DNA of 64,000 nucleotides. It comes from Plazaster borealis (lineage: Eukaryota > Echinodermata > Asteroidea > Forcipulatida > Labidiasteridae). The DNA lies in the NCBI GenBank assembly GCA_021014325.1, contig CM037473.1, positions 6,141,501 to 6,205,500 of the forward strand, read 5' to 3'. The position numbers and the translations under genes were made by a program. Every line of letters starts with the position of its first letter. The first letter of the stretch is position 1. The notes beneath the pieces were generated by a model that did not search any database, was not told where the DNA came from, and worked only from the letters and a program-made list of their open reading frames with translations. This document shows, in pieces, positions 34,190 to 46,156 of the stretch.

Positions 34190-36998
34190 AATACTAAACA
34201 ACCACGGGATCACATCCTCTACATCGGAAAATTCTACAGTAGGCATACATAAATCACAAAAGATAAAACAGATTACCTTTTTTATGGCAACTTATTTTTG
34301 CTTTGCAATATTATTTGATATAAGTCACTGGTCCTTACGAAATCCCCTTATAAACTTGAGGCAAAATTTAGAAAGCTGCTAAGCATCAACGTTTGCTAAG
34401 CACTGAAAACTCTTTCCAAGCAGAAAGAAAAAAACAGTAGAGCGTAACTGCAGAGTTCCCAATCACACGCTTGTGGGCTCGAATACCGGCCTGATCTTCC
34501 ACTGTATACCTATACGGAGCTCTGAAAGTGCCACCCGACAACGTCCTATTTTCAGGATGTCGTCATCCCAAGATGGATTATCTTGGGAATCGGCACTCTA
34601 CTTTCAGGATTTGGACAGTATGCAGTAAATAATCTCATCAGGCTCAAGAAGTCCGATGGCACTTCCAGAGCTCCGTAGTACACCATGCTTCCAACAAGAA
34701 TTGACATAGTAGGCTTTATTAACTCATTCAGATAATCATAGACACTTAACCATCTAGTCCCTGCACTGCCCGAAGCTGCTGGGAAGTTCGAGCTATAGAT
34801 ACAAACACTTGAATTATCAGAATCCTTGTTCAAAACCATGCGGTCGGAGGATCGCTCATCTAGTCAGACGTTTGGCAATATTCAAAGGCAACCGTTCTAC
34901 AACGTCGCTCTTGCTGAAATATTATAGCTCTAATCAACAAAAAGCCATTGCATGTAATGTGCTTTTTATTCCCTGCACTCATTTCTTCTATACAAAAATT
35001 AAATTTGATTTCATCGTGATGTGACAAAAGACTGATGCCCTTCAGTACAAACAGTGTGATGCCAGACTACGCTAAATGAAAGTTGTTTTGTTTACCATGT
35101 ACATAATGACTGATGTTGCAATAGCTGTAAACCCTCCTAAAATAAGCTGTTATTCAATGACAACTTTGTTTATCATTTCACCCTAGGCAGGTTTGCGTAG
35201 ATCTGACTTCAATCCTCCGATATCCTCCTCTCCTATGCCACTCCACACTAAAATTGTTTGGACTTATATAACATTGCAATTCCTGAACCAGTGATAAGCA
35301 ATTGTTATTTGAGCCAAAATCAGTCCATCCTTCATTTGGCAAAAGTTTAAGCCCAAGGAGTCATGAGAAAATGGTAAAAATTCCCATAACTATTTTCACT
35401 GTATTTTCAAACATCGTATTATATGTTTTTTAAATTATAACATAAATTTCGAAATTGCATTTAAACACAAGTGTTCTCGTTCAGTGTTCAAAGCCCTTTT
35501 TTATTACAGCACGTAACAGGCCTTCTACGTAGCCTTAAATTAAATTAAACAGCTAGAAAGAATATAGGTCACGCTACCAGAAAATTAAAAAAAATCTGTC
35601 TCTCAGAGATTAGAGCAAAAAAGCCTTGGGCTTCAAATTGCTTCTCGATTACTAATTATGGTGTAGGCCATTAGTGTATTGATTAGTACAACCAATCAAG
35701 TAGACTTGCTCAAGGCTGTCGCACTTTTCACTCCAAAAAAGACGCCGTAAACCCACCCGTATTATGTTCTCAACCAATTTGTAAAAACCATTTACAATGG
35801 TGTAAAATACATTGGCCTAAATAGGGCCATGACCTACGAGGCAATTTACAGACAACCAGTTCCAAGCAATCTCCAAGAAGAAAAGGCATTCACATTTCAT
35901 ATATCACAGGTCACTATAACAGAAAACAAAATGTATGATTTAGTAATTTGTCTGTAAACAATACCTGTAGAGAAACATGAGGTTATGATTTCAAGACAAG
36001 TTCCTCTCAGTCTCAGAAAGATCTCCAAATTTGTGATATGCTCTTCTTGCAAATCAGATGGAACTCGGAAGGGGTCAAATAATGATGATGAATTTCAAAA
36101 CTGTATGACAGCTAGTAGAATCTTTTTACACTTTGGGTTGTTTTGCTGGAGTTTTCACTCCGAAAAAGACACCTTAAACCCACCCGTATAATGTACTATA
36201 AACTAGCACCGTGCGTAATGTGTGTATCACATCGACGCCCGTACTACTACTGTGCGCAGGTCATCCGCACTCGTATTACTTTCCGCATGCGGAGGCCGTC
36301 AGGCCGACAGCCTTGTCTGTAACTTCCGGTTTTAATGTGTTTCTTGAACTTTTCGTCCAACGAAAATGGGGGGGGGGGGCCTCGGATATGCTGGTATGCA
36401 GACTACCAATCGAGCTGTTTTGAGTAAGGGTTTGACAATAAATAGATATTGACTTTATTTGACAAATAATACAAGAACAACAGTCTTTAATCTCCCTTGA
36501 TAAGTTGTTCGTAATTTAAAAGTCGTTATTTGCATTTTATTTTTAGCATTGCTGCCAGCATTTTTGAAGATATTATATAGGATTAGTTTAACTAACAAAA
36601 TAGTCGCAGACAGTGTTCATGGGAGTGTTTTTTTGATCAACCATATACATGAAATAACAAACCAGGTTTCCTCATAAATACCACTGGAAAAATAGGAGAA
36701 AAACTGTGGGGGTTTTTTTGTGTGGTTTTTTTTTTGTGTGGTTTTTTTGTGTGTTTTTTTTTTTTTTTTTTTTGGGGGGGGGGGTTTGAAGAGTCATTTT
36801 CGATCAGAAAAACACAGTTAGTCCAACTTATTGGTATTTGTAAATACTTCTCACCGTGTTACCTGTGGAAATTTCGGCTTCAACCGTTGTGTAAGTCCGA
36901 AGAAAATAATGAAAAACCATGCACAAAGTAAACACATTGTCTTTAATTTTGGTACAACCGAAATCAGCTGTTGTGTGTTTTTTGTTTTGTTTAGGTTT
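34190..36998. other. No gene recognised; short direct repeat
   Basis: A 45-bp phrase (TTTTCACTCCAAAAAAGACG and AAACCCACCCGTAT) at 35,726-35,768 recurs at about 36,150-36,196. Low-complexity T/G tracts lie at 36,715-36,785. Weak traces of the TTAA-MITE body (CATATACATGAAATAACAAAC near 36,640) suggest an old copy. No supported frame. Confidence 0.45.
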
Positions 36999-38885
36999 TC
37001 AGATTCAGTTTTCTTAAATATACCAGCAATCTTATCAAGATTGCTGTATGAAAGATTGGTATAGTGGTTTCAGATTCAGTTTTCTTAAAAATGACAGCAA
37101 TCTTGATAAGATTGCATACAGCAATCTTGATAAGATTGCTGTATGAAAGATTGGTATAGTGGTTTCAGATTCAGTTTTCTTAAAAATGACAGCAATCTTA
37201 TCAAGATTGCTGTATGAAAGATTGGTATAGTGGTTTCAGATTCAGTTTTCTTAAATATGCCAGCAATCTTATCAAGATTGCTGTATGAAAGATTGGTATG
37301 GTGGTTTTAAATTCAGTTTTCTTAAATAATATGCCAGCATTCTTATCAAGATTGCTGTATGAAAGATTGGTATGGTTGTTTCAGATTCAGTTTTCTTAAA
37401 TATGCCAGCAATCTTATCAAGATTGCTGTATGAAAGATTGGTATAGTGGTTTCAGATTCAGTTTTCTTAAATATGCCAGCAATCTTATCAAGATTGCTGT
37501 ATGAAATATTGGTATGGTGGTTTTAGATTCAGTTTTCTTAAATAATATGCCAGCAATCTTATCAAGATTGCTGTATGAAAGATTGGTATAGTGGTTTCAG
37601 ATTCAGTTTTCTTAAATATGCCAGCAATCTTATCAAGATTGCTGTATGAAAGATTGGTATGGTTGTTTCAGATTCAGTTTTCTTAAATGTGCCAGCAATC
37701 TTATCAAGATTGCTGTATGAAAGATTGGTATAGTGGTTTCAGATTCAGTTTTCTTAAAAATGACAGCAATCTTATCAAGATTGCTGTATGAAAGATTGGT
37801 ATAGTGGTTTCAGATTCAGTTTTCTTAAATATGCCAGCAATCTTATCAAGATTGCTGTATGAAAGATTGGTATAGTGGTTTCAGATTCAGTTTTCTTAAA
37901 TATGCCAGCAATCTTATCAAGATTGCTGTATGAAAGATTGGTATAGTGGTTTCAGATTCAGTTTTCTTAAATATGCCAGCAATCTTATCAAGATTGCTGT
38001 ATGAAAGATTGGTATGGTGGTTTTAAATTCAGTTTTCTTAAATAATATGCCAGCATTCTTATCAAGATTGCTGTATGTAAGATTGGTATGGTTGTTTCAG
38101 ATTCAGTTTTCTTAAATATGCCAGCAATCTTATCAAGATTGCTGTATGAAAGATTGGTATAGTGGTTTCAGAGTCAGTTTTCTTAAATATGCCAGCAATC
38201 TTATCAAGATTGCTGTATGAAAGATTGGTATGGTGGTTTTAGATTCAGTTTTCTTAAATAATATGCCAGCAATCTTATCAAGATTGCTGTATGAAAGATT
38301 GGTATAGTGGTTTCAGATTCAGTTTTCTTAAATATGCCAGCAATCTTATCAAGATTGCTGTATGAAAGATTGGTATGGTTGTTTCAGATTCAGTTTTCTT
38401 AAATGTGCCAGCAATCTTATCAAGATTGCTGTATGAAAGATTGGTATAGTGGTTTCAGATTGATTCAGTTTTCTTAAAAATGACAGCAATCTTATCAAGA
38501 TTGCTGTATGAGAGATTGGTATAGTGGTTTCAGATTCAGTTTTCTTAAATATGCCAGCAATCTTATCAAGATTGCTGTATGAAAGATTGGTATAGTGGTT
38601 TCAGATTCAGTTTTCTTAAATGTGCCAGCAATCTTATCAAGATTGCTGTATGAAAGATTGGTATGGTTGTTTTATATTCAGTTTTCTTAACAATGACAGC
38701 AATCTTATCAAGATTGCTGTATGAAAGATTGGTATGGTGGTTTTAGATTCAGTTTTCTTAAATATGCAAGCAATCTTATCAAGATTGCTGTATGCAAGAT
38801 TGGTATGGTGGTTTCAGATTCAAATTTCTTAAATGTGCAAGCAATCTTATCAAGATTGCTGTATGAAAGATTGGTATTGTGGAAC
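36999..38885 (+). repeat. Hairpin satellite, about 26 monomers of 71/74 bp
   Basis: Each monomer carries CAGCAATCTT, loop ATC, AAGATTGCTG (10-bp perfect arms, 3-base loop), then TATGAAAGATTGGTATAGTG, GTTTCAGATTCAG and TTTTCTTAAA. The standard unit is 71 bp; a variant with AATAATATGCC is 74 bp. Diagnostic variants recur at a distance of exactly 716 bp: CAGCATTC at 37,335 and 38,051; the AATAAT unit at 37,551 and 38,267; the ATGTGCC unit at 37,693 and 38,409. This is a ten-monomer higher-order repeat present twice. Near 37,097-37,141 two hairpins carry the loop inverted to GAT. Edges are slightly more diverged (GCAAGC in place of GCCAGC at the right end). Confidence 0.97.
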
Positions 38886-39349
38886 CGTTATACAGCCAGA
38901 AAAGCCCTTGCGTTCAATTTGACAATTACTTCCTGTGTGTTACTAAAGTACACGAATAAATAAAAATACACGGTTCATCAAATTAATAAACAATGAGCCA
39001 ATTATTTACTTGCTGTTGGAAAGTGGACTATTTAAATTTAATCGGTTTAATTTGAAACCCATTTATTATTTAATAGCACGGACAGCAAAAAACAAATAGG
39101 TCAAAAGAGAAATTTTTTAGCCAGTCAAAATGAGTTTTGTTTTGATTGAATATTATACACAAAATTAGGAATGATCGGAAAATGTGTTGTAGAAAATTTG
39201 TCACAATTTGACGCCATCGAACGTTTTTAGATTTTGACAAAAACTGCACATAAGGGTATCGAACACATTGGTATTTTAAACCTTTTTGACGTGAGGTTAG
39301 AGACATGTATTACCCCCCCCCCCCCCCATTTTCATAAAAGGGCTATTAA

Positions 39350-39716
39350 AGGCACTGTACACGTTTGGTAATCACTCAAAATATATGTTAGCATAAAAAC
39401 TGACTTGGTAACGAACAACAGAGAGCTGTTGATAGTATAAAACATTGTGAGAAACGACTCCCTCTGAAGTAATGTAGTTTTCGAGAAAGAGGTAATTTCT
39501 CACTAAAATAATAAAAGACTTCTTGCAAGAAGTTTTTATTCCTATCTAAAAGCACACAAGTTTGTACAACAAGGGTGTTTTTTCTTTCATCATTTTCTTG
39601 CAACTTCGATGACCAATTGAGCCCAAATTTTCACAGGCTTGTTATTTTATGCATATGTTGGGACACACCAAGTGAGAACACTGGTCTTTGACAATTACCA
39701 AACGTGTTCAGTGCCT
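39350..39716 (-). mobile_element. TTAA-flanked MITE (family 4), copy 2
   Basis: TTAA at 39,346-39,349 and 39,717-39,720, length 367 bp. In this orientation it opens AGGCACTGTACACGTTTGG and ends CCAAACGTGTTCAGTGCCT, near-perfect inverted repeats. The internal hairpin AAGACTTCTTGCAAGAAGT is retained. Confidence 0.92.
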
Positions 39717-40118
39717 TTAATTGGGAAAATGAGTGGATCTCAAAACTGAATTTGAGTCCCTCTTTAAATTTAAGCTCGCAAGGTTGAACCTTTTAAGAGA
39801 CGGTCAAACTAATTGTTGGATATAATATTTATTATTATTAAAGTTCGTGGGTTTTGTTGTTGTTGTTTTTGTTTTTTTTGTTTTTTGGGGGAGTTTAGGG
39901 TAGTTATTGTAGATCCCTAAGCCGTGTCCGAAATGGCAGTTGCGGCTACGGCTATTGCTAAGGCCAGCCTAAGACTCAACGCATGACGTTATCATCCATC
40001 CACAGCCGTTCTTTTGGAAACGGCATAATTTGTTTTTAATTTTTTAGTATACAAACATTAGTTTGGCACTTCTCAAGGTCATTGTAACTTTACTTTACTT
40101 TGTTTTATTAATTTTGTT

Positions 40119-40427
40119 ATTGTGTTTACTTACAACCCATATCCGGCAGCTATGATCAAACATGACAAACAGCGCTGGTGGGCAATCAAAATCTCATGAA
40201 AAAAGGCTTAGAGCACGCACAGCAACATTAATAGTACTTTAAAGGGGGAAAAACCCCGGAACGTGCTTTATTTTTTATTGTGTTTACTTACAACCCATTC
40301 CCGGCAGCTATGATCAAACATGACAAACAGCGCTGGTTGGCAATCAAAATCTCATGAAAAAAGGCTAAGAGCACGCACAGCAACATTAATAGGACTTTAA
40401 AGGGGGAAAAACCCCGGAACGTGCTTG
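40119..40427. repeat. 158-bp tandem duplication, recent
   Basis: Copies start at 40,119 and 40,277 and are almost identical over TACAACCCAT, CAGCTATGATCAAACATGAC, TCATGAAAAAAGGCT and GGGGGAAAAACCCCGGAACG. Only a handful of differences are visible. The end of the unit is itself a small palindrome (GGGG...CCCC). Confidence 0.93.
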
Positions 40428-40429
40428 GG

Positions 40430-41414
40430 GAAACTCTGAACTCTTATACTTGAAGCTGAGGACTATGAATGGCCTATCAAGAATTGGTGCACAGCCTCCT
40501 TAAAATATTGAGCCCCCCCCCCCCCACCCCGGGTACAACTCGTCATGGGAAACATTTGTCAGAAATGTTCCAACGATATCGTATTTAGCAAAATTATTTA
40601 TGAATAATTTTTTATTCAGACTACCTAATGAACAGCCTGCTTGACAATCAAACATAATTCCATCAAAATATGCAACCGCAAGTCCTTTTAAAGAGAATAA
40701 TAATGGTCCGTTTATATAATCATCGTTCTAGACTTTAGAAGATAAAGACACCTTAATCTGTGTAAGATTAATTAAGGTTGAAGTATTTACGCCGCACAGC
40801 CCTACCCGAATTGATTGTGTTTTCTTTTTCGTTCATAACAGGCCTAAGACAAAGCAACACAGTTAGTTTCAGATTCGATGTGAACAACAACCAACATTAC
40901 TTGTCATCAGGGGAATGTGTTCGTCCATTGTTGGATGAAGCCTCCTCACGCATTTCCATTCTCTTCTTCTTCTTGCTATTATAGCCCATGAGGTCATGTT
41001 CGTGTGTGTGTGGATTTCGTCTCTCCATCTTCTCATAATGTCTTCCTCTTCTTCTTTTTTCCATTTCTAGGTTGCAATTTGATTGATTAGTCTTTTGGTT
41101 CACCTGTTGTACCATTTGCCACTTGTCACTGAAATAAGCGACCAATAGAGATGAACAAACACCCTTTATAAAAATAGTTAACAGAAAAGTCAACTGATAA
41201 GTGAAAGCAAATTAATTTGCTTTGGGGGCCACACAGTTGATTTGGTTAAACAGTGTTAAAGAGAAGTTCAACACACGGTTAATTTATTAATATGTTAGTG
41301 TAATTTGATTATGCTTGTGTGTGCTTAAAGTTCTAGAGCGATTGTTTATAGATGCAAAATCGTGACAAATACAGTGCAGTTGAAGGTTTGTTTCATGGAC
41401 GTTTGATCCCGACC
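40430..41414. other. No gene recognised
   Basis: A 98-residue minus frame at 41,193-40,897 is lysine/glutamate-rich and lacks recognised domains; TCTTCTTCTT-type DNA underlies it. Could include upstream, untranslated parts of the receptor gene, but no splice or promoter signal stands out. Confidence 0.35.
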
Positions 41415-41700
41415 CTTTAGGTACACATTGCCTTCGGATCGAGCTATAAAAGGCGTTTGTTATGAAATGAATATGGTTGGGAAGTTCTTTTAAAGTAGAC
41501 TACAACGATTCACACAAATATTCCTCGAAATTGTGTGTTTTCCCTTTTACATCGTGAGGTCCGCCATTTTGTGGAACCAAATTGTTTACTCCACAAAATT
41601 ACGGACCGTGTTAGTTCACGAAGTTTAAGGAAAATCAGACAATTTCGAGGGACATTATTTGGTGTGAATCATTTTAACCGTGTTCATTTTTATAACACAC
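41415..41700. mobile_element. Decayed copy of foldback MITE family 1
   Basis: Left end CCCTTTAGGTACACATTGCC resembles the end of the element at 2,970-3,322. The central palindrome survives in part (GTCCGCCATTTTGTGG and CCACAAAATTACGGAC). The right terminus is lost. Confidence 0.7.
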
Positions 41701-42096
41701 GCACATCTGACGCGAAAAATGAAATTCAAATTGGTTTGTTAGTTTTATCTGATGGGTACTAAAAGAGCCAGATGCTTAGTTCTCAACGATTTGTCGGTGC
41801 ATCTTTTTCATACCAGAACAAGTCGCTCTATTCTGCTTTCTCGCTAAGTAAACCTTTTGCCACGCATCACGCATCATACGAAAGCAAAACAAAATATTAA
41901 AATGACAGCATTGTGTTTAATTGCGTTTACCGAGTATTTCTTTTTAAAAAGTAACGTATATTAATTGCTATCTTTCCAAATCGAAAAGTGAAGTGCCAGC
42001 AGTTCCAAGTTTGCGAAATCCGTTCAAATATGAGTGAAGTTTTATTTTGGTTTTTCGACGAACAATTTGACTGTTATTCGTTTATTAATCATCTTG

Positions 42097-42120
42097 TTGT
42101 TTTGTTACAGGATGTTGAAG
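42097..42120 (+). promoter_or_regulatory. Putative 3' splice site of the receptor's 5' UTR
   Basis: TTGTTGTTTTGTTACAG ends at 42,110 and precedes GATGTTGAAG. A pyrimidine-rich tract and AG 230 bp before the start codon fit an intron in the 5' untranslated region. The upstream exon was not found. Confidence 0.4.
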
Positions 42121-42340
42121 AACCACCCAGAGTTACCGTCAACTAGATAAACCAACTGAACTATTTGGAGTCACATAAATAGTAACTACCTTCCCGGCGA
42201 GTGCCGGGCCCAGCCAACCGATGTACAGACCTCTTGCTGAATAACAAATGGTTAATTTTATGGATTGTGGACAACTCACAATTTTCGCCACCAGGATAAT
42301 TTGTATTTGAGATCACTGACAGCAATGTTTTGATACAACA

Positions 42341-43804
42341 ATGACATCACCGAACACATCTATGTTTGATAATGCAACACTAACTGCCACAATGACAACA
42401 TCCGCCACACCTAGTAACATTTCTGTTACTACGGGAAATGGGGTTGACAACGTGACGTCATCAATACTAAATATGGCTACCGATGCGCCTTCTCCTACGT
42501 ACCGGTACGCCCTCGCGATATCCGTTGCATCCCTCCTATTTCTTGTTACTGTCATTCCTAATACGATCATCATCATATTGGTTGTCATCGACCGCAAACT
42601 GCGCAAGCTCAGTAACTATTACATCATCAGCCTGGCAACTGCGGATTGCATTGTGGGAGCTCTGGTCATGCCCTGTATGGCCTCTTATACGGTGTTGGAC
42701 TACTGGGCTCTGGGCGATATCATATGCGACCTGTGGATCGTGTTAGATTTCATGTGCTGTACCGCCTCGATGCTGAGCCTATGCATGATATCGCTGGACC
42801 GCTACTGGGCCATCACTCAACCTCTTAAACATATGGGACGGATAAGCCGCAAGAGGGCGCTGTTCTTTGTTGCGTGCATATGGGTTATATCGGCTGTGTG
42901 CTGGGTACCAGCGATTGTTACTTTCCGCTTTGCTGAAGGGGACTTTAGGGAAGAAAACGATTGTTTATACTTAACTGATCCCATATATATACTTCTGTCT
43001 TCTCTATTTATATATTACATCCCAATGTTTGCACTGGTTTTCCTGTACATGAAGGTGTACTTGGCAGTGAAGAGACAATTTAAAAATATCGAGAGTCTTG
43101 AAGGTTGCAAAGAACTGACGGGAAATAAGAACAACACAGGTCAAGTTGCTAACCCAGATTCTACGAATGGAAAATCGCATCGCGCCTATAAACGCAACGA
43201 CGAACCCTTGGAGCTTGCCTCTACGCATGCGTATCAGAACCAAGGGTTTAGCACTGGTAACGAGTCGGCACACAGACAGGTATCGTCTGACACCCAGATG
43301 TCTCAATGTGATAGTTCACTCGACTCAAAGGCAATCAACTTGGATATTACGGGACAAAATGGCGGACTTGATAGCAGTACTACGTGCCTAAGACCAATAA
43401 ACGACCCAGTGAAGTCGTTGTCTCTCAGCGTCGCTACAAAGAACCCAGACTCCACTGCAGAAGTTTTGAAAAAGTTGAGACTGCGCAAGAGTCGAGCCAA
43501 ACACGCAGAAATGAACAGACGAATCGCCCGAACTCTCGGCATTATCGTGATCCTATTCCTCATTTGCTGGCTCCCCTTCGTCGTCCTATTTCCCATCAAT
43601 GGATTTTGTGAATGCATACCAGATAAACTTTACGAGGCTGCAATTTGGCTGGCCTTCATGAATTCGACCCTTAACCCTTTCCTGTACGGCTTCAGTATGG
43701 ACTTCAGAAAGGCATTCGAAAGACTGTTTTGCAGGAAGTGCCTCTCGGGTATCAATGAGTCCTCCTCGTTTAATGATGGTTCAATTCGTGAAAAGAAGAC
43801 CTGA
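42341..43804 (+). CDS. Class A amine-type GPCR, intact
   Basis: Encodes a 487-residue plasma-membrane receptor expected to bind a small amine and signal through a G protein. The N-terminus (1-53) has four N-glycosylation sequons (N5, N11, N26, N37). Seven helices follow: TM1 with N74, TM2 with D102, TM3 with C129, D136 and the D153-R154-Y155 motif, TM4 with W181, TM5 with P228, TM6 with C409-W410-L411-P412-F413, and TM7 with W436 and N445-P446-F447-L448-Y449. D136 at position 3.32 is the amine anchor. C208 would pair with C129. Loop 3 is long (about 246-391). Cysteines at 464 and 467 after FRKAF may be palmitoylated. Position 6.52 is V, 7.42 A and 7.43 F, unlike most monoamine receptors. Dopamine-, histamine- or muscarinic-like; the ligand is not assignable. 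The start has A at -3 and no introns interrupt the frame. Confidence 0.95.
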   Translation: MTSPNTSMFDNATLTATMTTSATPSNISVTTGNGVDNVTSSILNMATDAPSPTYRYALAISVASLLFLVTVIPNTIIIILVVIDRKLRKLSNYYIISLATADCIVGALVMPCMASYTVLDYWALGDIICDLWIVLDFMCCTASMLSLCMISLDRYWAITQPLKHMGRISRKRALFFVACIWVISAVCWVPAIVTFRFAEGDFREENDCLYLTDPIYILLSSLFIYYIPMFALVFLYMKVYLAVKRQFKNIESLEGCKELTGNKNNTGQVANPDSTNGKSHRAYKRNDEPLELASTHAYQNQGFSTGNESAHRQVSSDTQMSQCDSSLDSKAINLDITGQNGGLDSSTTCLRPINDPVKSLSLSVATKNPDSTAEVLKKLRLRKSRAKHAEMNRRIARTLGIIVILFLICWLPFVVLFPINGFCECIPDKLYEAAIWLAFMNSTLNPFLYGFSMDFRKAFERLFCRKCLSGINESSSFNDGSIREKKT

Positions 43805-44172
43805 AATACATCATTGACGCTCCTATTTACGACCATTTACGTGCATTTACTATTGGACGACCGTGCGTTTACCATAGTCGTGTAAGATTAAGACGGTGTC
43901 TTTTGATTGTATGCAGTAATTGCATTCGAACAGCTGAACAACTATAATGCATTACTCAAGTTGACCGGTCACAATAATAATAAGAAAGCTGTTCGGCAGA
44001 AAATGCTATAGGAAAAAATTGCTTAGTACTTTATAAGCAAAAGTAAAAGCTGGATACCAGACAACATGTGGATAATGTGGCATCTTGGCTGGTAACCTGT
44101 TCTTGCTAAGCGATATTATTCTGTGCTGAGAGCTTAAATTAATACACGTTTTATGAAAATGGGTCGTGTGAG
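43805..44172. other. Receptor 3' UTR region
   Basis: AT-rich sequence after the stop codon. No AATAAA is seen close by; the nearest candidate, ATTAAA-like (GAATTAAAATTAAC, about 44,246), lies inside the following MITE. The transcript end is therefore not determined. Confidence 0.3.
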
Positions 44173-44423
44173 TACACTGCACCACAAATTGGGGTGTTAA
44201 AATTTACACCATGGATGTTGTCAAATCATTATATATACCCAAGAGAGAATTAAAATTAACATCAATGGTGTTACAAATTACACAAAAGTAATTGTGTTGA
44301 CCGAAATTTGTGTTATTTTAACACCCTGTGGTGTAAATGTTGATTCTTTTTTTCTTTTTTTCGTTATCTAAATGTGACAATAACCCACGGTGTTAATTTT
44401 AACACCCCAGTTTTTGCAGTGTA
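44173..44423. mobile_element. MITE with CACTGC ends and TA target
   Basis: Left TACACTGCACCACAAATTGG, right CCCCAGTTTTTGCAGTGTA, with inner complementary blocks GGTGTTAAAATTTACACC and GGTGTTAATTTTAACACC. A TA dinucleotide flanks CACTGC and GCAGTG on both sides. It may be inserted in the receptor's 3' region. No transposase. Confidence 0.75.
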
Positions 44424-45187
44424 TATCTTTCTCTACTCGGTGTAGTTATTTCACGAAACAATTATGGTATAATGCAGTGACTTGGACGAGCGTCTACAAA
44501 ATGCACAACCTATTGACCAAGCACTAATGGAATGTAAACCTTTCTTTTGTAAACTTCATAGCCGAGATGGCAAAAATAGGGGTAGCCTTCACTGCAGACC
44601 CCCGAGGAGAAAAAAAAAAAAAACCTGAAAAGGGGTAATTTGTGCCAGCCCAAACAGCAAGTATAGATTTATCTTCAAGGCCACACATAAAAAAAACAGT
44701 TTTCAATTAGTGTACAAAAAATTGTTAAGTTAAACTCACTATGCCACCCTGCAATAACTGTTCAAGACTTCATACATGTACATGAAAGAGAAAAAAAATT
44801 ACTGAACAGTAAACCCACCTTATCTTATATTATCTTATCACCTGTAAAATAATTGCCATTATTAATATTGAATATTTTTATCCAGGCTCTGTTTATGTTC
44901 GAAGGACATTATAGAATGGCTGTTATCAAAACGGCACTCCATACCGATTTCTTTAAATTTCAGCATTGTTTATTCAGACCTTGAAGAAATAGTTTTGCAA
45001 GTTATATTTGACGTTTTGTAATAATAATATTGAGCCACTATTACTTATTGTAGTTAACGAAACATCAGAAAGGATTGCATTGATGTTCACTCAAGCACAG
45101 TTTTTCTTTAAATTGATAATTCAAGCACTGTTTTCATATTGACCAAGCCGCATATAAAATTTATAACTGTACAAGTATAATTGACCA

Positions 45188-45327
45188 GGGGTCGATTTCA
45201 CAAAACTCTTCCGAACTTAGGACTAGTCCTAGGCAATGCTAAGAGATAGGACTTGTCTTAAGTTAAGACCAGTTACTGGTCCTAACTTCAGATAAGACTA
45301 GTCTTATCTCTTTGTGAAATCGGCCCC
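45188..45327. mobile_element. Foldback MITE (GGGGTCGATTTCACAAA), full copy
   Basis: Ends GGGGTCGATTTCACAAA and TTTGTGAAATCGGCCCC. The interior is built from GGACTAGTCCTA, AGACCAGTTACTGGTCCTAA and AGACTAGTCTTATCTCT palindromes. An inverted, partial copy is at 54,975-55,086. Confidence 0.85.
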
Positions 45328-45955
45328 AGGACACCTGACCCAAGGCTCGTTTTTAAAGGCAGAGTCATTGGTTGTTCAACGTAATGGTGATTAATAAGGT
45401 AAATGATCAATACATTTACCTTAAAGGTCACGTGAAAGTTTCATCTGAATACAATGTTTACTTGTACAAAAAATTTAAATTAAAATTAAATTAACTGTCA
45501 CGATGTTTTCATCAATAACGTACGTTGAACCCATCAACGTTTAGCGAGGTGACAGCTGGTACCAACCGCATGTCTAGCAACAGCATTCACAAACGGAACC
45601 CACGAAATATGAATTTGCAAAAGTCGCCTGAAGGTGATCTTCGGAGATTCAACTTTGTCGACATACTCTTTATTTATTTCTAATCGATGAGTGCACTTCA
45701 GACGAAATAATTTTACAGGATGCTTTACCACCATCAACGTCTTAAGCTTTCGGGAAAAAAATTAAACATTAGTTCGGGGTTTTTGTTCAAAGTATGGCCC
45801 AACCCTGGGCGTTAATGGTCAATAACATTCAGCATTACTAAACGGAAGTTGATCCATTGCCATCCGGAATTTAATTTTTTCACCAGTGGCCTGTAACTTC
45901 AACAATCCAGCAGGGGTTTGAATATGTATTTTTTGTTTACAAATTATATGAAGAA

Positions 45956-46156
45956 CAGGCGCGGATCCAGGGGGGCGTGGGGGGCGCACGCCCCGCCCCT
46001 TTTCATATAAAAAAAATTAAAAAAAGAGGGAGAAAAGAAAAAAAGAGGGAGAGAGAGAGAAGGGGAGGGAGAAATGGGGCAACAAACTTCATTTATCATT
46101 TTGCTGCTTGGAATATTTTCACGCCCCCCGTTTGGAAAATCCTGGATCCGCCCCTG
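45956..46156. mobile_element. MITE with CAGGCGCGGATCCAG ends and 5-bp TSD, copy 2
   Basis: Same ends and purine-rich interior as 9,041-9,235. The flanking duplication here is AAGAA (45,951-45,955 and 46,157-46,161). Two independent insertions thus agree on 5 bp. Confidence 0.9.

Noticed and set aside
34470..34500. B-box-like GGGCTCGAATACCGG
   Set aside because: No A box and no tRNA fold; insufficient for a tRNA or SINE call.
36999..38885. CRISPR-like regularity of palindromic repeats
   Set aside because: Head-to-tail satellite with no unique spacers, in an animal genome with RT, SINE and spliced receptor features.
40897..41193. 98-codon lysine/glutamate-rich minus frame upstream of the receptor
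   Set aside because: Composition follows a CTT/TCT-rich tract; no recognised domain.
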